A stretch of DNA of 64,000 nt from positions 18,700-82,699 of the forward strand of contig CAWGQZ010000053.1 in the NCBI GenBank assembly GCA_963824805.1, written 5' to 3'. Positions 8,628 to 17,011 of the stretch are shown piece by piece. Every line of letters starts with the position of its first letter. Positions within the stretch are counted from its first letter, which is position 1. The DNA is from DATBAT01 sp963824805 (lineage in GTDB: Bacteria; Acidobacteriota; Terriglobia; Terriglobales; Acidobacteriaceae). Under the pieces are notes generated by a model. That model did no database searches. It saw only the letters and a list, made by a program, of their open reading frames with translations, and was not told the DNA's origin. The translations under genes were made by a program, and so were the position numbers.

Positions 8628-9173
8628 CTCAACCGCGAGGAATACGACGAAGCGATTACGGAACTCCAGCAGGCGGCGAAGACGGACGCTAAACTGCCGT
8701 TCGTCCACTTAACCTCGGGCTTGCGTATTTGAAAAAGCAGGATCTAGAGGCGGCGAAATCTGAATTCCTGAAAGATGTGGCCATCGAACCCGACCTGGCC
8801 GATAACTACGACCAACTAGGTCTTATTGCCTACCTGCAGCAACAGACGCACAAGCTGAGGAACATTTGAAACATGCGTTACAACTGAACAATCGCCCTAC
8901 CAGTGCTCATTTTGAGCTGGCGTGCGTCTATCAGCGTGACGGGAAATTCGCGGAGGCGCTTACCGAGCCGACGCTGCCTTGAAATTCAGCCCTAAAAACC
9001 AGCCGCTCCACTATCTTCGCGGACAGATTCTAAAGCGCCTGGGTCGCACCGAGGAAGCTCAGGCTGAAATGAAGGCTGCGAACGAACTCTACGAACAATC
9101 GCTGACTAGACGCCAAAAAGCATTTGAGAGTGGCCCGCTTCCCAACCCTGAGGTCAGCCGCGAGCCGCGGTAG
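8605..9173 (+). pseudogene. TPR-repeat protein, broken by three frameshifts
   Basis: Three frames joined in order give a continuous TPR protein: EEYDEAITELQQAAKTDAKL, then NLGLAYLKKQDLEAAKSEFL with DNYDQLGLIAYLQQQ, then AQAEEHLKHALQLNNRPTSA with FELACVYQRDGKFAEALTE, and finally ADAALKFSPKNQPLHYLRGQ with RLGRTEEAQAEMKAANELYE. The joins need one extra base each near 8709 (TT to TTT), 8845 (G to GG) and 8967 (G to GG), all homopolymer shortenings. The order of helices matches four to five TPR units. It ends at 9173, only 1 bp from the stop of the convergent GH2 gene. The 5' part is missing. Confidence 0.8.
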
Positions 9174-9174
9174 T

Positions 9175-11853
9175 TCATTGCAATGGAATCACACCTGGAG
9201 TAACGTTCCACCCGTCCATCCTCAGATTCGGCTTCCCTGCCGCTTCGGTTGAACTATACTTGGCCACCACTTCCCGCCTTTCTCCCGGCAATAGCGAAAC
9301 ATAATTATCGTCCCAGAAAATCGGAGTGATATCCTCTCCGCTCTTGGGGTCGACTGCGCGAACATGCACCATAAAAGCCAGGCTGGAACTGGGATTCTGC
9401 AACGAAACCTGAATCACCTCATCATTGGCCTCATGCGAGGCCCGAGCCGTCGCGGTTACTTTTGCTTCCGGTAGCGAGTTAAGACCGGTCAGATCAGCAT
9501 ACGCACTCTGTGGGGTGTACACGGTGTCGAGCTTCTTGGCCCAGTCGAGGACATCAGGCTTGGTGGAAAGCCAATAGAAATTCTCGCTCGCGAGTTTCCC
9601 CCCAGTGTTCCATAATTCCAGCTTCAGAAAATAAGTTGAAGTGATTCCGTCCACAGTGGGCAACGAGAGCGCTCGGGTACTGCTGTCAGCTGGAGCGTCG
9701 AGTGTAGCTTCCCGCGAAGCGCGCTCTTGCGCGCTGATATCGAAGATCCGCGCCTTCACGGTAAGCCCGGACACGACCCAGTTTTGTCCGTTTACCACGG
9801 CCACCGAATTGTCGTCGTAGGAGTACTGCACGTGCAGGGGCTCGCAGGCTTTTCTGGTCCCGAAATAACCTCCCGCCGGAACCAGATAGTAGTCATACAA
9901 ATGCCAAATCAACGAAGGCCAGGCATTATTCAGCATCCATTGAATCACGCCAGTGGAAACATACTTGTTCCTTCCGTAGGCCTCAAACATCGCCCGTTGC
10001 GCCTCATAATTCGCTGCCTGCGACTTCCGGAGAAAATCATTCAGGTCGGCGGACTTTCCATAGCGTTGATCAAGTCCATTGGTGAACTTGTCGATGTTGG
10101 TGAATCGCTCACCGCCGGAGTGGTAGGCCCAGAAGTCATCCATCGGCCACAAGTGGTCGGCAGGCAGAAAGCGCTTCAAACTTTCCAACGGTGGAATCAC
10201 TGGCCCTGGACTAGTCTCCGTGTTGAACCCATAGGCTCCGCCAGCCTGGGTATCGGTCAACCAATAGTTGGGAGGAACGAAATCATACGGCCCCGTCATC
10301 TTCACGCCCGAGGCGCCGGTCACGGCAGTTGGCGTTTCCGATGCTGATGAAACCGATGGGTTGGGCCACTGCTTATCCTTCAAAATCTGCAAATACATCG
10401 TCTCCACATTCGCCGGTGGAGGACCATCACTTCCGTAGAGCCAGACAAAAACGCTGGGGTGATTGCGTAAGCGAGTGATCTGGTCTTCCAGCGATGCACC
10501 GGCAATCTTCATGTGCTCCGGCTTCCAGTCGTCCCAGTGCTCCCACATATCGCAGCACGTCCATCCCGGCATGATCAGAATTCCAGCGCGGTCCGCCATG
10601 TCGAAGAATTCGTCGCGCTCCATTCTTCCTTCCAGGCGAATCGCATTCAGGTTCATATGATGAACATAGTCAATCGCCGCTTGCGCCTCACGGGGCGACC
10701 AGCGCAGCAACATGTCGGGTGCCCAGGCCGCGCCACGGATTAGAACCTTCCGTCCATTTACAGAAAACAGTCGACCACCTTTTTCGGTGAGTAGCGACGT
10801 AACTTCCCGGACACCAAAATGCACTTCGGCAGAATCTGATACCGCGCCGTCAATGGCAACGCTGAACTTCGCTAGGTACAACTCCGGCGTTCCCATCTGG
10901 TAGGGCCACCACAAATGCGGATGCGCCATTTTGAGTTGCGCGTATTTCTCAGGAGCAAAACTAACTGTCTTCGACTCCCCGGCTGCCAAATCAACTTTCT
11001 GGCTCACGCGTACATCGTCAACCCCGGCGCTAACCGTCGCCGTCACCGGATGATCTGCAGCATTACCTACCTCCGCTGTCAGTGTCAGCCCGGCGATCTT
11101 ATATTCGGAATCAAGCTTGGAGGTAACACAAGGATGCTCCAGCGAAACCGCATTGCTGCTGGTCAGATAGACATCTTTCCAGAGTCCCATATCTTTATCC
11201 GCGGGGGTGGGATTCCAGTCCACCCAGGTGATCGCGAGATCATTTTTTTGCGCCGCGAATACTTCAACGGCCAAGGCATTTGTACCTTTCGCATGCAGTC
11301 GCTTGCTGACGTCAAAGGCGAAGGCTCGGAAAGTTCCCGCAACATCCTGTGCATCACCGATCTTCTCGCCATTCAGCCAGACATTCGCGCGATAGTTCAG
11401 GGCATCGAAATGCAGAAGCATCAACTTCTTACGCAGTTCCGCGGGCACAGTGAACTCGGTGCGAAACCACCACGAGCAACGAAAGGGACTGTCCTCTGGC
11501 ATTTCCTGATTTGCAAAAAAATCTGTAGTCGGATAATTCATCCCTGGAAATGACTTTAGGTTCTTCCCGAAATAGGGATCCGGATAAGTCTTGTCGGCCA
11601 CGAGGGCCGCTACTACGGTGGTCGGCACTTCGGCGCGATGCCAGTCGGCGGTCGCGAATCCGGGAGAAGAAATCTTGTCCCCCGCCGACTTAACCTGGCA
11701 CGAAGATTGAAGCGTCCAACCCCGATGAAGTTGCAACATCGGCTGGGTTGAGGAGCTCGACACCGCGAAGCAAGTCGCCGGCAGCAGCGAAAGTACGGCG
11801 CCCACACCGATACGCAGCATCCAAGTAAAAACGCGGAACTCGCGGTTGCTCAT
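9175..11853 (-). CDS. Glycoside hydrolase family 2, exo-beta-D-glucosaminidase-like
   Basis: 892 aa. A signal peptide (hydrophobic stretch ending near FAVS) is followed by the GH2 sugar-binding domain (HRGWTLQSS; DWHRAEVPTTV; SWWFRTEFTVP), an immunoglobulin-like domain and the TIM barrel. Barrel signatures LIMPGWTCCDMWEHWDDW and LRNHPSVFVWLYGSDGPPP match the exo-beta-D-glucosaminidase (CsxA-type) branch of GH2, where the acid/base is Asp (here in YGSD, near residue 473) and the nucleophile Glu (here in FNTETSPG, near 543). Such enzymes release glucosamine from chitosan oligomers; mannosylglycoprotein endo-beta-mannosidase activity is the alternative. Probably periplasmic or secreted. A long inverted repeat lies upstream at 11928-11968. 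Confidence 0.9.
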   Translation of the reverse strand: MSNREFRVFTWMLRIGVGAVLSLLPATCFAVSSSSTQPMLQLHRGWTLQSSCQVKSAGDKISSPGFATADWHRAEVPTTVVAALVADKTYPDPYFGKNLKSFPGMNYPTTDFFANQEMPEDSPFRCSWWFRTEFTVPAELRKKLMLLHFDALNYRANVWLNGEKIGDAQDVAGTFRAFAFDVSKRLHAKGTNALAVEVFAAQKNDLAITWVDWNPTPADKDMGLWKDVYLTSSNAVSLEHPCVTSKLDSEYKIAGLTLTAEVGNAADHPVTATVSAGVDDVRVSQKVDLAAGESKTVSFAPEKYAQLKMAHPHLWWPYQMGTPELYLAKFSVAIDGAVSDSAEVHFGVREVTSLLTEKGGRLFSVNGRKVLIRGAAWAPDMLLRWSPREAQAAIDYVHHMNLNAIRLEGRMERDEFFDMADRAGILIMPGWTCCDMWEHWDDWKPEHMKIAGASLEDQITRLRNHPSVFVWLYGSDGPPPANVETMYLQILKDKQWPNPSVSSASETPTAVTGASGVKMTGPYDFVPPNYWLTDTQAGGAYGFNTETSPGPVIPPLESLKRFLPADHLWPMDDFWAYHSGGERFTNIDKFTNGLDQRYGKSADLNDFLRKSQAANYEAQRAMFEAYGRNKYVSTGVIQWMLNNAWPSLIWHLYDYYLVPAGGYFGTRKACEPLHVQYSYDDNSVAVVNGQNWVVSGLTVKARIFDISAQERASREATLDAPADSSTRALSLPTVDGITSTYFLKLELWNTGGKLASENFYWLSTKPDVLDWAKKLDTVYTPQSAYADLTGLNSLPEAKVTATARASHEANDEVIQVSLQNPSSSLAFMVHVRAVDPKSGEDITPIFWDDNYVSLLPGERREVVAKYSSTEAAGKPNLRMDGWNVTPGVIPLQ

Positions 11854-11927
11854 CCTGCCTCCAAGTCAGTGCTAAATCGATTCAATAGACCGAAACCACG
11901 GCGGCAAATGGTAAACACCAAGAACGC

Positions 11928-11968
11928 TTGTACTCTACTTAAGCCTTGACGCACTTACAAGTTCTTGG
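11928..11968. repeat. Inverted repeat upstream of the GH2 gene
   Basis: CCAAGAACGCTTGTA and TACAAGTTCTTGG are complementary over 13 pairs with a 2-base bulge, separated by about 13 bases. It sits between the hemW stop and the GH2 start. It could be a hemW terminator stem (no T run is seen) or a regulator site for the GH2 gene. Confidence 0.5.
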
Positions 11969-11992
11969 CGGTGTCGGTCTCGCGGCTCCCGC

Positions 11993-13189
11993 CTAAAGGC
12001 TATGCCCTGTGCATAGGAAACGTTCGAAGACGTCATTCGAAAGCAATCTTCCACGCGATGTCAGGCGGATTACGCCGCTTGCTTGCTCCACTAAGCCCTC
12101 TCCCACAAGCTCCGTAATCACCGGGGCGAACGCAAGCAGCGAGTTTGGTCCGAAAAATTCCTGAACTTGTGCGAGGTCAACACCGCGGTTGAGCCGCAAT
12201 CCCAAAAAGAAAGTCTCTTCCAACGCGGCCTCGGCGGAAACGGGGGTCTGGCTCACGTTCTCACCTCTTAGAAATGCATCCAAGGAATCTGGGGTCGAAA
12301 AGCGGACTCCTCCAGCGGCCGGCGCATTCTTTGGTTCGGTGGCGTACAACATCGAATGTGCATCGACACCAAATCCCATGTAAGGCTGGCGCGTCCAATA
12401 CTTCAAGTTGTGCGTTGATTCAAGACCGGGGCGCGCGAAATTCGAAATCTCATATTGGGCAATTCCCGAAGCATTCAATTTTTCACAGGCCTCAAGATAA
12501 AGATCGGCAGTCAGATCATCGTCGGGCACGAAGTGAGCGTGGTATTTGGTACCCCCGGCGAGAACTTCGCGCCCAAGGCGCGAATCTTCATCCACCTCGA
12601 GCATGTAAACGCTGACGTGAGGGGCGCCAGAAGCAATCGCTTGCTGCACCGAAAAATCCCAACTTTTATGGGTCTGATGCGGTAGCCCCGCAATCAGGTC
12701 CACATTGATGTTGGAAATACCGGCGCCGCGCAACCGAGAAATATCTTCCCGCACGGTCGCCGCTTTGTGTATGCGACCGACCGAGACTGCTTCCTGATCA
12801 ACAAAAGACTGAACTCCGAGGCTCACCCGATTCACTCCACAATGCTGCAAAGCCTGCAAAATATCGGGTGTCAGGGTTCCCGGAGCGCATTCCACCGTAA
12901 TCTCGACTCCGGGCTGCAAATGGAAATTTTTCTCTATCGCAGTAAACAATGCCTCCAATTGCCCACTTTCGAGTACAGTAGGTGTGCCTCCGCCGAGGAA
13001 AACAGAGTCCGCGGCAGGTTCGAACTGCCCGCCTACGACTGCAGCGGTTTGACGGGCGTGGTTAAGGTCGGAACAGACTCGCTCGACGTAACGCTGGAAG
13101 ACCACCTTGGAGAAAACGTCCGAGGCGAAATTGCAGTAGCTGCATTTGGTTCGACAGAATGGCACCGAGATGTAGAGGCCCAGGGGCAT
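11993..13189 (-). CDS. hemW: Radical SAM heme chaperone HemW
   Basis: 398 aa. The radical SAM cluster motif is CRTKCSYC (Cys12, Cys16, Cys19), within the N-terminal GLYISVPFC segment typical of HemW. Further signatures: FLGGGTPTVLESGQLEALF, ITVECAPGTLT, GVNRVSLGVQSF, INVDLIAGLPHQT and AQYEISNFARPG, then HNLKYWTRQPYMGFGVDAHS. The C-terminal winged-helix part (about 315-398) is present. HemW binds heme and passes it to respiratory proteins; older annotations call it oxygen-independent coproporphyrinogen III oxidase-like. It is divergent from the fabF-type gene. Confidence 0.94.
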   Translation of the reverse strand: MPLGLYISVPFCRTKCSYCNFASDVFSKVVFQRYVERVCSDLNHARQTAAVVGGQFEPAADSVFLGGGTPTVLESGQLEALFTAIEKNFHLQPGVEITVECAPGTLTPDILQALQHCGVNRVSLGVQSFVDQEAVSVGRIHKAATVREDISRLRGAGISNINVDLIAGLPHQTHKSWDFSVQQAIASGAPHVSVYMLEVDEDSRLGREVLAGGTKYHAHFVPDDDLTADLYLEACEKLNASGIAQYEISNFARPGLESTHNLKYWTRQPYMGFGVDAHSMLYATEPKNAPAAGGVRFSTPDSLDAFLRGENVSQTPVSAEAALEETFFLGLRLNRGVDLAQVQEFFGPNSLLAFAPVITELVGEGLVEQASGVIRLTSRGRLLSNDVFERFLCTGHSL

Positions 13190-13317
13190 CCGTAGTGATT
13201 ATTGCACCCCGTCGAACCGCGTATTGCGGCCCGGCATCTCAATGGCACGACGATTTGCAGCAAGAACCACTAAATCAGGAAAGGCATAGGCGCGGCAATC
13301 TGCGCCACAAAAACTGA

Positions 13318-14568
13318 ATGGTTCCTCGCGTGGTGATTACTGGCATGGGTGTGGTGAGTCCGAATGGGATGGGCAAAGAGGCATTCTGCCTGGCCATTTT
13401 GGCCGGCAAGAGCGGAGTGAAGCGCATATCAAGGTTCGATCCTTCCGACCTTCCTGTACACATCGCGGGAGAAATTCCAGAATTTAACGAACTCTCCTGG
13501 GTTGATGCCAAGGAGCGAAAGCACGTTTCGAGAGTGGTGCCGCTCGCACTGGCCGCCTCGACCGAAGCCCTGAAAGACTCTGGGATCGAGCATGTGGGCA
13601 TGTCGATGGAGGAGAAGCGTGAAATCGGCGTCATTATCGGCACCGGGGGCGGCGCACAGGAATTTTCCGAAGAGCAATACAGACTCTGGCATACCGGGCA
13701 CGTCAAGCAGGTGAGTCTATTCTGTATCCCCAGCGGCACCATGGGAACGCTACCCAGCGAAATCAGCATGCGCTTCGGCTTTCGCGGCTACAGCCACGTC
13801 GTGACCGCCGGGTGCACGTCGTCGACCGACGCCATTGGTTATGCCTACCAGCACATTCAAGCCGGAGTGCAGCCCATGTTTCTGGTGGGGGGCGTCGATT
13901 CTCCCATCACTCCGGGGATCATCAAGGGCTACACTCTGCTGCGCGCCCTGACACAGTCTTGGAACGATCAGCCGGAGCGGGCGTCCCGACCATTTTCGGC
14001 GGACCGCGACGGGTTCGTCGTGGCGGAAGGATCGTGGATGTTTGTGCTCGAAGAGTACGAGCACGCCAGAGCCCGCAATGCTCATATCTACGCGGAGATT
14101 GTCGGATATGGCTCGACTTGCGAGGCATTCCATCGCGTGCGAATGAGCGATTCACCTGAGGAGCCGGCCCGCGCCATAAGCATTGCACTTGAGGAAGCAG
14201 GCATCACGCCGGAAGAGGTTCATTATGTGAATCTGCACGGAACCTCGACCGAAATGAATGACCGGGTTGAAACCCGGGCACTAAAGCTGGCCTTGGGGGA
14301 ACGCGCGGCGAAGATTCCAATGTCAGGGCTGAAGTCGCAGATCGGCCACGCCCAGGGCGCTTGTGGGTCAGCCAGCATAGCGGCAACGCTGGTCGCGATG
14401 GAGCACGGAAAGATTCCGCCGACAATCAATTTGGACGCTGCTGATCCGGAGTGCGATTTGGACTATGTTCCTGACTTTGGCCGACGCGCACAAATAGAAC
14501 ACGCCATCTGCAACTGCGTGGGCTTCGGCTCGAAGAATTCGGCGGTGGTGCTAAGGAAGATTGCTTAA
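13318..14568 (+). CDS. fabF: Beta-ketoacyl-ACP synthase II (FabF-type)
   Basis: 416 aa, full-length condensing enzyme. The catalytic triad is complete: Cys166 in VTAGCTSSTDA, His near 306 in NLHGTSTEMND and His near 343 in SQIGHAQGACGS. The C-terminal GFGSKNSAVVLRK is typical. FabF elongates acyl-ACP with malonyl-ACP. No acyl carrier protein or other fab gene is adjacent, and the N-terminus and active-site surroundings (TAGCTSS instead of the common TACA) suggest a divergent member, perhaps serving a secondary lipid or polyketide pathway. The start is the first ATG after the divergent promoter region. Confidence 0.88.
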   Translation: MVPRVVITGMGVVSPNGMGKEAFCLAILAGKSGVKRISRFDPSDLPVHIAGEIPEFNELSWVDAKERKHVSRVVPLALAASTEALKDSGIEHVGMSMEEKREIGVIIGTGGGAQEFSEEQYRLWHTGHVKQVSLFCIPSGTMGTLPSEISMRFGFRGYSHVVTAGCTSSTDAIGYAYQHIQAGVQPMFLVGGVDSPITPGIIKGYTLLRALTQSWNDQPERASRPFSADRDGFVVAEGSWMFVLEEYEHARARNAHIYAEIVGYGSTCEAFHRVRMSDSPEEPARAISIALEEAGITPEEVHYVNLHGTSTEMNDRVETRALKLALGERAAKIPMSGLKSQIGHAQGACGSASIAATLVAMEHGKIPPTINLDAADPECDLDYVPDFGRRAQIEHAICNCVGFGSKNSAVVLRKIA

Positions 14569-14717
14569 TCTCTCGTCAACCTCGAGGCTGCTACATCTTT
14601 TCTAATACTAGTATCGTCACCCTGAGGAGACGATCGACCCCAACAGTCGCGCCGGGGATTTCTAGTGTTGCTCGGATGACAATCCATCGATTGTGGGGAC
14701 AAAAAGGACGGCCGTAC

Positions 14718-16748
14718 TCAGGCCAACACCCGCGCGGCAATCGAATTCTTTCCCTTTTGCTTCACGGAATACATCATCGCATCGGCCAGGCTCATCATCT
14801 CTTCCACCGACTCCGGGGAATTCAGGAAGCTGATCAGCCCGATGCTGAACGTCACCGGCCAGTTTTCGCGTTGCATTGCGTTGAGCAAAAGCCCGCGCAG
14901 CTTTTCGGTTACCAGCATTCCAGCGTCCTGATCTGTCTCGGCAAGAAGGATTACGAACTCGTCTCCCCCCAGGCGGGCCACGGTATCGCTTCCTCGAATG
15001 TTAATACGAAGAGTTGCAGCTACCTCCACTAACAGGCCATCACCCGTTTTGTGCCCAAAGGTGTCGTTGACCACTTTAAAATTATCGAGATCAATGTAAA
15101 CCAGCGTCAATGGCCGGTGGTAGCGTCGGGCGCGAATGACTTCCGTGGCCGCCGCCTCATAAAAAGCACGCCGATTGGCAATTTGCGTCAGAAAGTCCAG
15201 GCGCGCTTCGTCTTTTTCACGTTCCAAGGCCTGTTGCAGCAGAATCTGACTCTCGCGGATGGCCGCCTCCGAGGCTTTGCGTTCCGTAATATCTTCCGCG
15301 ATCCCAATGTAGCCGTTCACCTTGCCTTCCGCGTCACGCAATGCAGTGGTGCTCAAGTCCACAGGAAACCGGCTTCCGTCCTTACGGATGTAGGTCCACT
15401 CCGCCCGGTCGGCCAAACCAAACGTACCCGATTGAGTGGTAAATGCTTCGACGCCCTGGGCGACGGGAATTCCCATCTCATTGGACAGCTCCTCGGCGCG
15501 CCGCCTTATCTCTTCAGGATCGTGAATGGTGGAAGGAGTCATCTTCCCGATCACTTCATCGGCCCGGTATTGCAGCATTCGCTCAGCCGCCGGATTAAAC
15601 GTGGTTATCACTCCATCGGCGCGGCATGAGAGGATGGCAACGTTCGCACTACTCAGAATCGCCTGTTGCAGTTCGGTCATGACGCGCAACTGCTCTTCGT
15701 GCCGCCTGCGTTCCGTTACGTCACGGAACGAAATCACCGCCCCGATTATTTCCTCGCCCGCGCGCACTGGAACGCCGGCATATTCCACCGTAATGAACGA
15801 TCCATCCTTGCGCCTAAACCAATCATCGCGGTCCGGAGGGAGGAAATAGGAAACACCCGAGCGCATTACTTCAGAAAAAGGGCACTGGTCAGCCGGCCGA
15901 TATTCGCCGCCCGGGCTGTGAGCATGGATGAGATTGTGCATACCTACCCCTTCAATCTCACGCAGGCTATATCCAAGCAGTTGTTCGCCGGCGGGGTTAA
16001 GGTAAAGAAGCTTGCCGCTTCTATCGACCTGATAGACTCCGTCGCTCATGGTGGAGAGGATGGCATCCAGGCGCGCATGGGCCCTCTGCATTTCGCGCGC
16101 GGAGCGAAAACGGTTGGTCGCATCGCGATAGAAAAATACGAACACCAGTACGAGCAGGAGAAACTGGATTCCAATTCCCCCTGCCAACAGGCGATTGCTA
16201 CTGCTCGTGCTGGTCTGATAATCGCGTTGTAATTGGTCCAGTTTATGGTTCTGCTCGGTGAGAAGAGTCAAGATCAAGGATCGAATGGATCCCATCTCCC
16301 GTTGTCCGGTGCCCTCTAGCACTATTTTTCGTGCACTTGAAGTATCGGCGTTTTGGCAAAGACCTATGGTCTGGCGCAGTTCTGAAAGTTTGGCGTGTAT
16401 GTGGCGTTGCAGCGGGAGGAAATTGGCTTGCAGCAGGCGATCGCCCTTCTGAAACCCTTCCAGCCCATAAAGTTCTGACTCGATCAGGGCCGTGGCTTGG
16501 CGGTAAGGCGCCAGATAGGACTGGTCTCCCGTTAGCAGGTAGCCTCGTTGCCCTGTTTCGGCGTCCTCCATCGTGGCAAGCAAGGCCTGCAAGGCAATGA
16601 TTTCGCTTCTGGTTCTCCCCGCCTCGGCCCGGACATCCTGCGTCCGGCGGGATGAGCGGTGCAGAATCACGCCACCCGTACCCAATACAAGGGCCGCCAG
16701 GAGGAAGCTGAGAACGATCCGCAGTCGGAGGGAGGTGAGAACTTCCAT
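14718..16748 (-). CDS. Diguanylate cyclase with CHASE3, two PAS domains and GGDEF
   Basis: 676 aa from the ATG at 16748, which places the first membrane helix (LRIVLSFLLAALVLGTGGVI) near the N-terminus. A CHASE3 sensor region follows (about 30-175, with TGQRGYLLTGDQSYLAPYR), then a second membrane helix (LLAGGIGIQFLLLVLVFVFF), PAS 1 (about 220-345), PAS 2 with a PAC motif (about 355-490) and a GGDEF domain. GGDEF is intact at 594-598 and the inhibitory RxxD (RGSD) lies exactly five residues before it, so product inhibition by c-di-GMP is likely. No EAL domain is present. A longer frame opens 222 bp upstream, but its extra N-terminus looks non-coding. Confidence 0.93.
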   Translation of the reverse strand: MEVLTSLRLRIVLSFLLAALVLGTGGVILHRSSRRTQDVRAEAGRTRSEIIALQALLATMEDAETGQRGYLLTGDQSYLAPYRQATALIESELYGLEGFQKGDRLLQANFLPLQRHIHAKLSELRQTIGLCQNADTSSARKIVLEGTGQREMGSIRSLILTLLTEQNHKLDQLQRDYQTSTSSSNRLLAGGIGIQFLLLVLVFVFFYRDATNRFRSAREMQRAHARLDAILSTMSDGVYQVDRSGKLLYLNPAGEQLLGYSLREIEGVGMHNLIHAHSPGGEYRPADQCPFSEVMRSGVSYFLPPDRDDWFRRKDGSFITVEYAGVPVRAGEEIIGAVISFRDVTERRRHEEQLRVMTELQQAILSSANVAILSCRADGVITTFNPAAERMLQYRADEVIGKMTPSTIHDPEEIRRRAEELSNEMGIPVAQGVEAFTTQSGTFGLADRAEWTYIRKDGSRFPVDLSTTALRDAEGKVNGYIGIAEDITERKASEAAIRESQILLQQALEREKDEARLDFLTQIANRRAFYEAAATEVIRARRYHRPLTLVYIDLDNFKVVNDTFGHKTGDGLLVEVAATLRINIRGSDTVARLGGDEFVILLAETDQDAGMLVTEKLRGLLLNAMQRENWPVTFSIGLISFLNSPESVEEMMSLADAMMYSVKQKGKNSIAARVLA

Positions 16749-16828
16749 GGTTTGATGAGCTGCTGTATCAATCCACAGCAGAACAACTAGGGACAGGTTT
16801 ATCCCCTTTGCTTCCAAGTAATTATGTT

Positions 16829-16850
16829 GTTTTTCCCGGACAGGGAAAAC
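16829..16850. repeat. Small inverted repeat in a divergent promoter region
   Basis: GTTTTTCCC and GGGAAAAC flank GGACA. It lies about 80 bp upstream of the GGDEF protein start, between it and the divergent ABC exporter gene (17012). A CATAAT-like -10 for the minus strand follows it. Possible operator; unproven. Confidence 0.35.
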
Positions 16851-17011
16851 GTTACATTGGTCCGCAGTCGGGACACGTACAAGAAACAGACAAGTTGCAG
16901 GCAACCCGGGCGCTCGGAATTCGGGTGACAGGGCGCCGGGACTGTGGCTCAGGGCTGTCCCTTGTGGCAAGGTTTCTGTCCATCGATTTTGAGGTAACCT
17001 TGAAGTAGTCC

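Noticed and set aside
13243..13259. Second sigma-54-like element (TGGCAC with TTTGC) before the fabF-type gene
   Set aside because: The GG to GC spacing is one base too long, and RpoN promoters do not tolerate that.
14569..14717. Possible terminator between fabF and the GGDEF gene
   Set aside because: Only a short 6-bp stem (ATCGTC/GACGAT) with no T run.
16749..16970. N-terminal extension of the GGDEF protein by 74 residues
   Set aside because: Low-complexity, crosses the divergent promoter region; the ATG at 16748 puts the membrane helix where expected.
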